A DNA stretch of 64,000 nt from Cyclobacteriaceae bacterium (GTDB taxonomy: Bacteria; Bacteroidota; Bacteroidia; Cytophagales; Cyclobacteriaceae). Below the pieces are notes generated by a model. The model did no database searches, was not told the DNA's origin, and worked only from the letters and a program-made list of their open reading frames with translations. A program made the position numbers and the translations under genes. Each line of letters starts with the position of its first letter. Position 1 is the stretch's first letter. Shown one piece after another: positions 45,137-54,155 of the stretch. Location of the stretch: positions 370,608 to 434,607 of the forward strand of contig CATQIH010000020.1 in the NCBI GenBank assembly GCA_958296015.1. The letters are read 5' to 3'.

Positions 45137-45246
45137 GTATATAAGCTATGGCTTGGTCTGTGCCCATCTGAAAAAATCCGCAGGACTTTCCAAAGCCAGT
45201 TTCTGTTTGGAGAGGTTCGTGCTTTAAAACGCCACAGCTTATATAC
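45137..45246. repeat. 110-bp inverted-repeat element flanked by AACACC
   Basis: The ends GTATATAAGCTATGGC (45137-45152) and GCCACAGCTTATATAC (45231-45246) are inverted copies with one mismatch in 16. The hexamer AACACC stands directly outside both ends in direct orientation (45131-45136 and 45247-45252), as a target duplication would. The interior shows no gene. A further hairpin AGCCGC / GCGGCT follows at about 45257-45271. It resembles a MITE or a cassette-boundary element. Confidence 0.6.
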
Positions 45247-45348
45247 AACACCATGCAGCCGCGGGGCGGCTTCCGCCAGCCAGGTTAAACCGTACTCGTT
45301 TGTCTGATGCGCCAAGCATGGAAATCAATATACAAATATAAAACCGCC

Positions 45349-45383
45349 AACAAGTCGGCCTGACGGCTGCACTAATTGTTGGG
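45349..45383 (+). repeat. attC-like hairpin element, copy 2
   Basis: This copy reads AACAAGTCG, loop, ACGGCTGCA, six bases, GTTGGGC. The AGTCG / CGGCT pairing uses one G-T pair. GTTGGGC fits the integron core GTTRRRY; the opposite border CGCCAAC fits RYYYAAC only partly. It ends 22 bp before the ATG of the next orphan gene. Confidence 0.5.
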
Positions 45384-45405
45384 CACCATATGAGAGAAAC
45401 TTTTC

Positions 45406-45696
45406 ATGACTGAATACGAATCTGATAAAAAGAAGAAGTTGATTGGTGATTTAGTAAGCAATTCAAGAAGAATTATCAGCAATCATATAGCTTTACCCTT
45501 AGGAATTCATATTATGACGAAAATCCTCGGATGGATCAATGCTATCGAACTGATGGAACTGAACTCAAATGATTTTTTTGAGTATGACAATCAACTGAAA
45601 GACTATCCTTCGGGGACGGACAGATTAGCATACAACGTTGATAAGCTGATTGAATATGAAAATCAGATAAATGAGAGAAGTATTGGAAACGCATGA
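45406..45696 (+). CDS. Orphan protein of unknown function
   Basis: A 96-residue, mainly helical and charged protein without signal peptide or membrane segment. Visible stretches are KKKLIGDLVSNSRRIISNHI and LGIHIMTKILGWINAIELME. I do not recognise the family. It lies at the end of the run of small AT-rich ORFs, directly after an attC-like element, and is convergent with the minus-strand carbohydrate genes. Confidence 0.6.
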   Translation: MTEYESDKKKKLIGDLVSNSRRIISNHIALPLGIHIMTKILGWINAIELMELNSNDFFEYDNQLKDYPSGTDRLAYNVDKLIEYENQINERSIGNA

Positions 45697-45726
45697 CGAC
45701 AAGAGACTATCAGTATAGTTGAAGCT

Positions 45727-47295
45727 TCATTCCTCATAACCATGATACAGGTACAATGCGCCATAAGTCCAATGGGGACCTTTCAGGCCGGGGTAATTGA
45801 ATCTGTCCATCATCAGTGCTACATATCGAGGCGAATAGCCTGCTGGCAATTGTACCACGTTTGGCCATACCCTTGTGCCTGATGTCTTGTTCCAGGGCGG
45901 TAAATCCATTATCAAAGAGCCTGCTTCCCTTAGATCAGGGTATGTATAGACAAAGATTTTCCCTTCCGAACTGCCGGAAAAACAATAACGCTGATCTCCT
46001 ATTTTTTGTATGGAGGTTCCTGTAGAGTTATGTTTCACCGGACCCGCAATCTTTGTATACCCCTTGTTCCAATGATCTGATTCCAATACGATCGCTTTGT
46101 AACCATCCTGATTGGTGCAGGTGAGCATCCGCCATTTTGATGCGGCTGAATCATAAAGAATATGTGGATCTTCAATATCTCCCACCATACCAAAAGGAAC
46201 GGCACGCATAACCGAAAATCCAAAGCGAGGGTCCTGTTTACTTTCAATGGTAAGCAGTTGTTTTTCTTCATCAGGTTTGGCATATGCACTAAAACCCGTG
46301 GTGAGTCCTCGCCAAATGTTATGTCTTCTATCATAGTAAATGTGGGAGGCAATCTCATTTCTGAGCAGGCCATCATGGCGATCAAACAGAATGACTCCTT
46401 CCAGCTTAATATCAAAAACAGTGGGATTCATGCTGAATACGCCTTGTATATGATGGGGCAAAGCTCTTCCGCGTATCGACATGGTGTACCACAGTCTTCC
46501 CTGATCAAGCATCGGATCACCGTTTTCGTAGGTAATAGCGCGTATATCAGCCTGGCCAACCCCAGTGGTGAGTGCCATCTCCACCTTGTTGATCATCACC
46601 TGCCCACTATCAAGATGGAGATAGAGACTGGACTGAAATGCATGGATGTATTCCTTTTTTCGTAAATCAATATACGCATTGAAATCGCTTTGTCCTATGG
46701 CTTTTGGCAATCCCTGATCCTGTAGATATACGACAAGTCCACTGCCCAACATCTGAAGCATGATTTTGTGCTTCATGCTTGCTTCTTCGTCCATATTGAT
46801 GGCAATAGGTTCATCTGCGACTACGGACGAATCTTGGATCACTTTGAGATTTACACGGGTGAGCAATGAATCTCTGAATCCTATCGTGACAAAAAACTGT
46901 TGGGTCTTTTCAGCATTTGAAAACTCAAAGCCAATGTCTCCTTCGCCAATGCAAGAAGCCAGATCGATAGTATACGTTGCAAAAGGGTTGAAACCGCCAA
47001 ACCAAATACTCGTCTGGCTGTCTTTGTCAGATGCAATCACTAATTTGTCATCTTCAACCAGTATGTCAGACTGTACGTCTGTGTAATGCTTCGCAGGATA
47101 CATCACTGGCATTCCGATAATCTCACTAGGCGCAAGGCTTGCCAATGGAATAGACTGTTGCTCATCAAATATCAATCTTCGGACACCCTGTCTGACAAAT
47201 TTAATATCATCAGGCGCAGTCTGGCTAAGCGCAACATCATTTCCCGTAATGACGAGGAGGAAAAATACGATGATAGATAAACGTAGCATTTTCAC
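45727..47295 (-). CDS. Secreted glycosidase-like five-bladed propeller protein
   Basis: A 522-residue exported protein. The signal peptide is about residues 1-25, ending ALSQ. The N-terminal ~220 residues look like a beta-sandwich (IWFGGFNPFATYTIDLAS; SSLYLHLDSGQVMINKVEMAL). The C-terminal part contains propeller-like text: VGDIEDPHILYDSAASKWRML, WPNVVQLPAGYSPRYVALMMDR and GALYLYHGYEE, as in GH43/GH32/GH117-type proteins. The acidic residue in IEDPH could be catalytic, but a full catalytic triad is not evident. It starts 17 bp after the GH43 gene stop, so they form one transcript. The substrate is unknown. Confidence 0.7.
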   Translation of the reverse strand: MKMLRLSIIVFFLLVITGNDVALSQTAPDDIKFVRQGVRRLIFDEQQSIPLASLAPSEIIGMPVMYPAKHYTDVQSDILVEDDKLVIASDKDSQTSIWFGGFNPFATYTIDLASCIGEGDIGFEFSNAEKTQQFFVTIGFRDSLLTRVNLKVIQDSSVVADEPIAINMDEEASMKHKIMLQMLGSGLVVYLQDQGLPKAIGQSDFNAYIDLRKKEYIHAFQSSLYLHLDSGQVMINKVEMALTTGVGQADIRAITYENGDPMLDQGRLWYTMSIRGRALPHHIQGVFSMNPTVFDIKLEGVILFDRHDGLLRNEIASHIYYDRRHNIWRGLTTGFSAYAKPDEEKQLLTIESKQDPRFGFSVMRAVPFGMVGDIEDPHILYDSAASKWRMLTCTNQDGYKAIVLESDHWNKGYTKIAGPVKHNSTGTSIQKIGDQRYCFSGSSEGKIFVYTYPDLREAGSLIMDLPPWNKTSGTRVWPNVVQLPAGYSPRYVALMMDRFNYPGLKGPHWTYGALYLYHGYEE

Positions 47296-47312
47296 ATGAA
47301 GCTGTAGAAACC

Positions 47313-48299
47313 TTATTGACCAACCGGGTCACTTTTTACACCTTCGTTGGTGATCACTACAGGTTTGATGTGCCCCTGCTTATCGAAGTATATCCGGTCG
47401 ATGCAGGTAACCCTGGCGTTGCCGTCTGTTTCGGTGAGTGGGTGGCGGTGATATACAATGTACCACTGGTCGTCTTTTCCCTGAATCACTGAGTGATGCC
47501 CTGCACCGGTGGCTATTTTCGGGTCTTGCTGCAATATTTTGCCAATACGCTTGAACGGACCCATCGGCGAATCTGCTATGGCATAGGCCACACTGTAGTC
47601 AGGACCTGTCCAGCCACCTTCCGACCACATAAAATAGTATTTGTCGTTTCTCACAAACATGAATGGGCCTTCCACATAGCCTTCGGGTGTCACTTCTTTA
47701 AAAACAGTACCGTCTTCAAAAGGTTCAAAGCCTGTAAAATCGTCTTTCAGCTTGCCCACATTGCAGTGCTGCCAGCCACCATAGTACATATAGTACTGCC
47801 CGTCTTTGTCGTGAAAGACAAACTGGTCGATAGGCTGCGCTCCGTTATGAAACTTGTCTATCAGCGGTTTGCCCAGGTAATCTTTGAAAGGACCGCCGGG
47901 CTTATCTGCCACAGCCACGCCAATACCTCCTTTTTCCTGATCACTCTGAATATCGTTGGCTCCAAAGAACAGGAAATACTGATCACCTTTCTGAATAATA
48001 GACGGTGCCCACATGGCACGTTTGGCCCATTTTACCCTGCTGGTGTCCAGGATGTGCTCGTGCTTGGTCCACTGCACCAAGTCGGGCGAAGAAAAGGCAT
48101 CCAGAAATACCTGCTGGTCGTAGGGAGCAGAGAAGGTAGGATAAATCCAGTACTGATCTCCAAAAACAGTGCCTTCCGGATCGGCATACCAGCCAGGGAA
48201 AACAGGGTTACCAGACAGGGCAGTACTTTGCTTATCAGGTTGCGCATGGGCCAGAGTGTAGCAGGAAAGGCAAAGACAGAAGGCAAGTATTTTTTTCAT
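47313..48299 (-). CDS. Secreted glycoside hydrolase family 43 protein
   Basis: A 328-residue exported five-bladed beta-propeller glycosidase, typically an arabinosidase or xylosidase. The signal peptide is MKKILAFCLCLSCYTLAHAQ from the ATG at 48299; an upstream ATG at 48356 adds 19 unlikely residues. The catalytic triad is visible: Asp40 in WYADPEG (base), Asp158 in PIDQFVF (pKa modulator) and Glu210 in VEGPFMF (acid). Its neighbours are another propeller protein and a sugar dehydrogenase, suggesting a small plant- or algal-glycan utilisation group without SusCD genes in view. Confidence 0.92.
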   Translation of the reverse strand: MKKILAFCLCLSCYTLAHAQPDKQSTALSGNPVFPGWYADPEGTVFGDQYWIYPTFSAPYDQQVFLDAFSSPDLVQWTKHEHILDTSRVKWAKRAMWAPSIIQKGDQYFLFFGANDIQSDQEKGGIGVAVADKPGGPFKDYLGKPLIDKFHNGAQPIDQFVFHDKDGQYYMYYGGWQHCNVGKLKDDFTGFEPFEDGTVFKEVTPEGYVEGPFMFVRNDKYYFMWSEGGWTGPDYSVAYAIADSPMGPFKRIGKILQQDPKIATGAGHHSVIQGKDDQWYIVYHRHPLTETDGNARVTCIDRIYFDKQGHIKPVVITNEGVKSDPVGQ

Positions 48300-48389
48300 A
48301 ACAGGTAAAAGCAGGTTATAAGGAATGAAATTACAGCTTAAAGCCAAAAACACCAAACCTTTGCCAGCAGACAGCTTATGGCTATTATC

Positions 48390-49790
48390 TCATTGTTCTC
48401 TTTGCGGTGTGATGCGAATGACCATATCAGGTTTGTTGAGCAATACATAAACGGCACCGTCGGGTGAAGTCTTAATATCACGGACACGGCCGTAGTCTTT
48501 CAAAATCATCTCCTGTTTTACTACTTTGTCGCCTTCAATCACCAGTCTGCGTAGCTCTTCAAAGGCCAGGGCACCCACCAGCAGGTTGTTTTTCCAGTCA
48601 GGAAAGAGCGGACTGGTAGAAAATTCTATAGGACACACGGCAATAGAAGGTGTCCAGTAAGTAATGGGCTGTTCCATACCAGCCTGTGCTGTCTTCTCCG
48701 AGACAATCTCGCCGCTATAGTCTATGCCAAAAGTAATGACCGGCCAGCCGTAGTTGGCTCCTTTTTTCAGCACGTTGAGTTCATCGCCCCCCATCGGACC
48801 ATGTTCGGTAGCCCATATCTCTCCGGTAACAGGGCTTTGATCAATACCTTCCACATTGCGGTTGCCAATGGTGTATATAGCCTGCAATGCCCCTTTTTGC
48901 CCGGCATAAGGATTATCTTTAGGAATAGAGCCATCCGGGTTGATACGATATACCTTGCCCTGTGCCTTTCCAACATCCTGCGATGCCTCCGCCTGTGCCA
49001 TATCTCCGATGGTAAAATACAGATAACCTGCCTTATCAAACAGCATTCGGCAACCCCAGCGGTTCCCTTTTACTACCAGCAGCGAGTCGGGTACTTCAAA
49101 CAGCGTTTGCTGGTTTTTCCACTGGTGATCTTTGATCTTTCCTCTCACGATCTTGGTCATAGCAGGTACGTCTTCTTCTGTCTGGTTGTTTTTATACTGG
49201 CTATAAGCCAGGTACACCCAGCCATTGTCTGCATAGGCAGGGTCCAGGGCAATATCCATATAACCTCCGGTAGCCCGCGTATCTGTTACCGGCAGCCCCT
49301 GCACAGGTGTAGGGTCCAGCACACCATCTACCATCCAGCGAATGGCTCCCTTGTTTTCGGTGATCAGGGCATGACGGGCATCTACAAATTCAATGCCCCA
49401 GGGTGTTTCTATGCCTGCTGTCACTACCTTATCTACCTTTAATGTGTAGTCCTCCGTTTTGACATTTTCAGGTAAGGGGCGGACAGCATCGGGTGGTGTT
49501 TTTTGTGCAGCTACGATAAAATCTACCACCCCATTAATCTGGTCGTCGTTGAGGACTGTATGCCAGGCGGGCATTTCGGCATTGGGAATACCAAATTTGA
49601 TATTGCGAAACATGGCACCCCGCCCCCGACCGTAGATCCATGAAGTTTTGATCAGTTTGGTGGCAGAGTTGCCCTGCAACCGGGCACCATGACAACCGGC
49701 GCAATACGTTTTGTAGAGTTGCTTACCCTCCTGGGCCAATAAGTAATGCGAGGCAAAACAAATCAGGCAGCAGATAATAATTCGTTTCAT
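48390..49790 (-). CDS. Cytochrome c-sugar (sorbosone-type) dehydrogenase fusion
   Basis: A 466-residue periplasmic protein. The signal peptide is MKRIIICCLICFASHYLLAQ from ATG 49790 (8 residues shorter than the longest frame). A cytochrome c domain follows with heme motif CAGCH at residues 30-34 and a likely axial Met in AEMPAW near 73. From about residue 105 a six-bladed GSDH-type propeller starts (GIETPWGIEFVDARHALITE), with GNRNVEGIDQSP, ATEHGPMGGDELN and YGWPVITFG. Such enzymes use PQQ to oxidise aldoses outside the cytoplasm; the fused heme domain would take the electrons. Confidence 0.92.
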   Translation of the reverse strand: MKRIIICCLICFASHYLLAQEGKQLYKTYCAGCHGARLQGNSATKLIKTSWIYGRGRGAMFRNIKFGIPNAEMPAWHTVLNDDQINGVVDFIVAAQKTPPDAVRPLPENVKTEDYTLKVDKVVTAGIETPWGIEFVDARHALITENKGAIRWMVDGVLDPTPVQGLPVTDTRATGGYMDIALDPAYADNGWVYLAYSQYKNNQTEEDVPAMTKIVRGKIKDHQWKNQQTLFEVPDSLLVVKGNRWGCRMLFDKAGYLYFTIGDMAQAEASQDVGKAQGKVYRINPDGSIPKDNPYAGQKGALQAIYTIGNRNVEGIDQSPVTGEIWATEHGPMGGDELNVLKKGANYGWPVITFGIDYSGEIVSEKTAQAGMEQPITYWTPSIAVCPIEFSTSPLFPDWKNNLLVGALAFEELRRLVIEGDKVVKQEMILKDYGRVRDIKTSPDGAVYVLLNKPDMVIRITPQREQ

Positions 49791-49939
49791 AGGTCTGTAT
49801 AGTGATAAAGACAAAAAAGTGAAAACATGCGGTAATTTAGTGAATGAAATTGATGATTTGAAAAAAGAAAAAGGATATATTCATGCGTCTACATCACTTA
49901 TACCGTAGACACTTTATTGATCATATTAACAATATAACA

Positions 49940-50518
49940 ATGACTTATCAATTCAAGATCAAACTGGAAGGGAGCAGCAAGCCTCCGGTGTGGCGTAAGG
50001 TGTTGGTGCCCGATACCTATAGTTTTTATGAGCTGCATATGATGATACAGGCGGCCTTCGGCTGGGATAATGCACACCTGTTTGAATTCTCCAACGGCTA
50101 TTCTGGTGACATTCGCATTGGTGTATTATTTGAAGACGACTGGGATGAAGGGGAGAAAGATGATGCTGAAGAGATTGGCATCGGTGAGTTGTTTCATCAG
50201 GAAAAGCAAAAACTCCAATACTTATACGATTTCGGCGATAGCTGGGCGCACCTGGTCACGCTGGAGAAAATAACAGACGAAAAGATCATCCAGGCCCGCT
50301 GTATAGGCGGCAAAGGTGCCTGCCCGCCGGAAGACTGTGGAGGTATCTACGGATATTATATGCTGGTGGACACGGTCAATGACCCGCAACATGAAGAATA
50401 CGAAGATATGCGGGAATGGCTAGGCATGGAAGATGGCAAAACATGGGATGTGAATGCCTTTTCCATAGAAGAAGCCAACCAACGGGTGCTGCGCTATTTG
50501 CAGGAACAAAGCAGATAA
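49940..50518 (+). CDS. Plasmid pRiA4b ORF-3-like protein
   Basis: A 192-residue cytosolic protein with the pRiA4b ORF-3 / MM3350-like domain. The start MTYQFKIKLEGSSKPPVWRK at ATG 49940 is the family start; the frame also opens at 49883 but its first 19 residues are unrelated. Other family marks are FYELHMMIQAAFGWDNAHLFEF (about residues 32-53), YLYDFGDSWAHLVTLE (about 92-107) and CIGGKGACPPEDCGGIYGY (about 117-135). The family is often found in mobile or accessory regions; its function is unknown. Confidence 0.92.
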   Translation: MTYQFKIKLEGSSKPPVWRKVLVPDTYSFYELHMMIQAAFGWDNAHLFEFSNGYSGDIRIGVLFEDDWDEGEKDDAEEIGIGELFHQEKQKLQYLYDFGDSWAHLVTLEKITDEKIIQARCIGGKGACPPEDCGGIYGYYMLVDTVNDPQHEEYEDMREWLGMEDGKTWDVNAFSIEEANQRVLRYLQEQSR

Positions 50519-50600
50519 CCTATTGATTTCAAACCCTTGCCAGGTTTTGAGGTTTCTTTGATAAAAGTATTATTGTTGAAGATTACCCTCATAAAAAACA

Positions 50601-52715
50601 ATGGCGAAATCTATCTATCTGGCTACCTCTGAGTCACACTGCGGCAAATCATTAGTTTGCCTAGGTATTATTGAAAACATACTCCGGAAAACGCAGCGCG
50701 TAGGAATATTCAGACCCATCATCAACCCCAACGGACACGAGAAGGATAAAAACCTGGACCTGCTGCTCACACATTTCGACCTAAATCTTGACTACCAGGA
50801 GTGTTTTGCATTCAAAAAGAAAGAAGCGCGCGAACTGCTATCAGCAGGCCAGCACAGCAAATTGCTGGATACCATCATCCGGAAATACAAAGCCCTGGAA
50901 AGCAAGTGCGATTTTGTGTTGGTAGAAGGCACCGATTTCACCTCCGAAGGTTCCTCTTTTGACTTCAACGTCAATGTGGATATTGCCAAAAACCTGGGCT
51001 GCCCAGTACTGGTTCTGGGTCGGGGCGACCTGAAACGCAGTGCGGAGCAGATCACCACCCCGGTGCTGCTGTCTTACGAATCTTTTCTGGAGAAAGAATG
51101 CCAGGTGCTCGGCATCATCGTCAACCGCACCCAGTCTGATCTGGCACACGAACTATTGCTGGAGCTTCAGAGCAAAGTAAAAGACCGGCAAATGATTGTT
51201 TCTATCATTCCGGACAATATCGTATTGGAAAGTCCTACACTGGCAGAACTGGTGACTCACCTGGGGGCTGCGGTGCTCTACGGGCATCAACTGCTCGAAA
51301 AGCAGGCATACCGCTACTCGGTGGCGGCCATGCAACTGCAAAACTACCTGCCCCGCATCACCGAAAACTGTGTGGTGGTGGCGCCCGGCGACCGGGGCGA
51401 TATCATTCTCAGTGCGTTGCAAGCGCATCAGTCGCAAAACTATCCGGCCATTGCCGGTATTATTCTTACCACCGGCTTCGAGATGGATGAGTCTATCAAA
51501 CGGCTGCTGGATGGCTCGCCCAATATAGTGCCTATCCTGAGTGTACGGGAAAACACTTATGAAACGGTGGCGTCATTAGGCACAGTCAACTCCTTTATCA
51601 CCCCTGAGAGCCATACCAAGATTGCGATCAGCATATCTTTATTTGAAAAGTATGTAGATGTGGCAGCACTTTCTGAGAAGATCAGCAGCGTAAAGACCCG
51701 TGGTATTACGCCCCGCATGTTTCAGTACAACCTGGTGCAAAAGGCCAAAGAAGCAAAAAAGCATATTGTGCTATCCGAAGGAAACGACGAACGGATTCTG
51801 AAAGCTGCTGAAATTTTGCTGGAACAGGAAGTAGTAAACCTAACCCTGCTGGGAAATGAAGAAGAGATAAAAGGAATGATCTCCAGGCTGAGCCTTTCTC
51901 TGCTGAGCCAGAAGATAGAAGCCAGCGAGGTAGCCATCATCAACCCGGCAACATCCGATTATTTTAATATGTTCACCGACCGTTATATTGAGATACGCAA
52001 GAACAAAGGAGCTAACAAAGACAATGCGAAAGATGCTCTGACAGATGTTTCTTACTTTGGTACCATGATGGTGCTGGAAGGGCTGGCCGACGGCATGGTG
52101 TCAGGGGCCGCTCACACTACGCAACATACCATTCGCCCGGCACTGCAACTCATCAAGACCAAGCCGGAGGTTTCGCTGGTGTCTTCTGTTTTCTTTATGT
52201 GTCTGGAAGACCGTGTGCTGGTGTATGGTGACTGTGCCATCAATCCTAATCCGAACGCTGATCAACTGGCTGAGATTGCCATCACCTCTGCCAATACTGC
52301 CCGCAGTTTTGATATCGAGCCTAAAGTGGCCATGCTTTCTTATTCTTCCGGCGAGTCGGGCACCGGGGAAGATGTAGATAAAGTGCGGGAGGCTACCAAG
52401 CAAGTCAAACAAAAAGACCCTTCGCTAAAAATTGAAGGGCCTATTCAATACGATGCAGCGGTAGATAAAGAGGTGGGTGTGAAGAAGATACCAGGTTCTG
52501 AAGTAGCCGGTTATGCTTCCGTGCTGATCTTTCCCGACCTGAACACCGGTAACAATACCTACAAGGCTGTGCAGCGTGAAACAGGTGCCGTAGCCATTGG
52601 CCCTATCCTGCAAGGGCTTCGCAAACCAGTTAATGACCTGAGCAGAGGCTGTACTGTGACTGATATATTGAATACCGTAGTCATCACAGCTATTCAGGCC
52701 CAGCAGATTGCTTGA
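50601..52715 (+). CDS. pta: Phosphate acetyltransferase (long form)
   Basis: A 704-residue enzyme that interconverts acetyl-CoA and acetyl phosphate. The N-terminal ~220 residues are a BioD-like P-loop domain (SESHCGKSLVCLGI at about 10-23), followed by a DRTGG domain (about 225-335) and the C-terminal catalytic PTA domain (about 370-700) with VLSEGNDERIL, AAHTTQHTIRPALQ, SYSSGESGTG and ALLI-like VLIFPDLNTGN. The length matches the regulated long form seen in enteric bacteria. It works with ackA at 54772, but two opposite-strand genes lie between them, so they are not one transcript here. Confidence 0.96.
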   Translation: MAKSIYLATSESHCGKSLVCLGIIENILRKTQRVGIFRPIINPNGHEKDKNLDLLLTHFDLNLDYQECFAFKKKEARELLSAGQHSKLLDTIIRKYKALESKCDFVLVEGTDFTSEGSSFDFNVNVDIAKNLGCPVLVLGRGDLKRSAEQITTPVLLSYESFLEKECQVLGIIVNRTQSDLAHELLLELQSKVKDRQMIVSIIPDNIVLESPTLAELVTHLGAAVLYGHQLLEKQAYRYSVAAMQLQNYLPRITENCVVVAPGDRGDIILSALQAHQSQNYPAIAGIILTTGFEMDESIKRLLDGSPNIVPILSVRENTYETVASLGTVNSFITPESHTKIAISISLFEKYVDVAALSEKISSVKTRGITPRMFQYNLVQKAKEAKKHIVLSEGNDERILKAAEILLEQEVVNLTLLGNEEEIKGMISRLSLSLLSQKIEASEVAIINPATSDYFNMFTDRYIEIRKNKGANKDNAKDALTDVSYFGTMMVLEGLADGMVSGAAHTTQHTIRPALQLIKTKPEVSLVSSVFFMCLEDRVLVYGDCAINPNPNADQLAEIAITSANTARSFDIEPKVAMLSYSSGESGTGEDVDKVREATKQVKQKDPSLKIEGPIQYDAAVDKEVGVKKIPGSEVAGYASVLIFPDLNTGNNTYKAVQRETGAVAIGPILQGLRKPVNDLSRGCTVTDILNTVVITAIQAQQIA

Positions 52716-52734
52716 AAATGGGCTTGATGCACAT

Positions 52735-52768
52735 AAAAAAACCTTACCTGTGATGGGCAAGGTTTTTT
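52735..52768. terminator. Bidirectional terminator after pta
   Basis: The stem AAAAAACCTT (52735-52744) / AAGGTTTTTT (52759-52768) has A and T runs on both sides. It lies between the convergent pta gene and the gene ending at 52799 and could serve both. Confidence 0.85.
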
Positions 52769-52798
52769 AAGATAAGCTACCGCTTACTTATAAGCTAT

Positions 52799-54010
52799 TT
52801 ATTCCATTTCCTTGGAAGCATACAACTCTCCATCTTCTGTAAAGTAGAGGGCAACCGGCTTGTCCTGATGGGTGGCCTGAATCTGATAAAGCTTTTCAGG
52901 GGCTTGGTCACCTGCATACATTTCTACAGATTCCTGACCTAAAGCCGCATCCAACGCGCTACCACTTACTTCATAAGCGTTTTCTATGGTAGAACCTTTG
53001 AATTCGCTGTCTTCCATTCCATCCTTTACTTTCTGGGGCAATTCGGATTTGTCAATGCTAGTAATACCTTCGCCTTCTATAGGTTGTTGCTTAGTATTAC
53101 TCATATCAGAACTTTGGCTATTCATTTCAGGCTGGCTAGATTGATCCTGCATATCTGATGACCCCTGATCTTGCATACCGGATTGGTCTTGTGTATCTGA
53201 TGAACCTTGGTCTTGCTGCATATCAGATGAACCTTGATCTTGCTGCATATCAGATGAACCTTGATCTTGTGTACCAGACTGGTCTTGCGATTCTGATGAA
53301 TCCTGCTCTTGCTGCATATCAGAAGAACCCTGATCCTCTGTGCCAGACTGATCTTGTTTCATATCCGATGATCCTTGATCTTGCATGTCAGATTGATCTT
53401 GTTGCAGGTCCGAAGAACTTTCATCCTGCATACCAGACTGGTCCTGGGTATCTGACGAACCCTGATCTTGCATCATATCAGACGAACCTTCATCCTGACC
53501 AGGTTGATCCTGCATACTTGGTGGGTTCTGCACGTCTGAGGAATTGTCATCCACGCCCTGATCTTGGTTCATGGTTGGATCACTCTCCTGGCTGGCAGGA
53601 GGAGTTACATCCTCGCTACCAGTGGTGGCAGGGTCTTGTATCGGAGGAGTGGTCTGCTCGGTAGGATCGGGTTGCATACCCTGTTCAGGAGGCGTTGTTT
53701 CCTGCATAGGAGCGTTCTGCATGTCCTCTTCTTGCATCGGAGGTGTAGTCTGCTGCGTAGGATCAGTAGCTGGAGGAGTTGTTTGCATGGCAGGGTCCTC
53801 TGTAGGGTCTGTCTGCATGTTTTCATCCTGCATAGGGTCCTGCATTATGCTATTGTCCTGATCTATCTGGTCCTGCTGAGGCTCCGTCTGATCTTGTGGC
53901 TGCGTTTGCTGCGTAGGTGTTTGCTGACCTGTTTGTGGCGTAGTTTCCTGTGCCTGGGCAGCAAGAATAGTGGCAGCAGCAAATCCGAGTGACATTATTA
54001 TCTTCTTCAT
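52799..54010 (-). CDS. Secreted Gln/Asp/Ser-rich repeat protein with PepSY-like tail
   Basis: A 403-residue exported protein. The signal peptide is MKKIIMSLGFAAATILAAQA. Residues about 22-150 are Pro/Gln/Thr-rich; residues about 150-310 are tandem units of the kind DMQQDQGSS with very few hydrophobic residues, and the DNA there has a 27-bp period with nearly identical copies around 53223-53270. The last ~85 residues are a normal folded domain (LPQKVKDGMEDSEFKGSTI... ALYFTEDGELYA) resembling the PepSY-like DUF2874 family. It is strongly acidic. It may be a surface or periplasmic disordered protein, possibly binding cations. It is a tandem relative of the gene at 54156. Confidence 0.8.
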   Translation of the reverse strand: MKKIIMSLGFAAATILAAQAQETTPQTGQQTPTQQTQPQDQTEPQQDQIDQDNSIMQDPMQDENMQTDPTEDPAMQTTPPATDPTQQTTPPMQEEDMQNAPMQETTPPEQGMQPDPTEQTTPPIQDPATTGSEDVTPPASQESDPTMNQDQGVDDNSSDVQNPPSMQDQPGQDEGSSDMMQDQGSSDTQDQSGMQDESSSDLQQDQSDMQDQGSSDMKQDQSGTEDQGSSDMQQEQDSSESQDQSGTQDQGSSDMQQDQGSSDMQQDQGSSDTQDQSGMQDQGSSDMQDQSSQPEMNSQSSDMSNTKQQPIEGEGITSIDKSELPQKVKDGMEDSEFKGSTIENAYEVSGSALDAALGQESVEMYAGDQAPEKLYQIQATHQDKPVALYFTEDGELYASKEME

Positions 54011-54155
54011 AATATATTTAAATTAGTGATTTATATAAACTGTTGAACTGTATCCTAATACTTACTAAGTAGGACGACTTAAAACGGTCTAACCGTATAG
54101 TCGCCCTACAAAAAAGTCCGGTATACTTTCTACTGATGGTACGAAATCACCCCTA

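Noticed and set aside
47493..48308. Open frame of 271 codons on the plus strand across the GH43 gene
   Set aside because: It is antisense to a gene with a complete catalytic triad and signal peptide; the translation looks random and Val/His-rich.
53158..53992. Several plus-strand frames opposite the Gln/Asp/Ser-rich gene
   Set aside because: They mirror the 27-bp repeat of the opposite strand and lack any start or domain signal.
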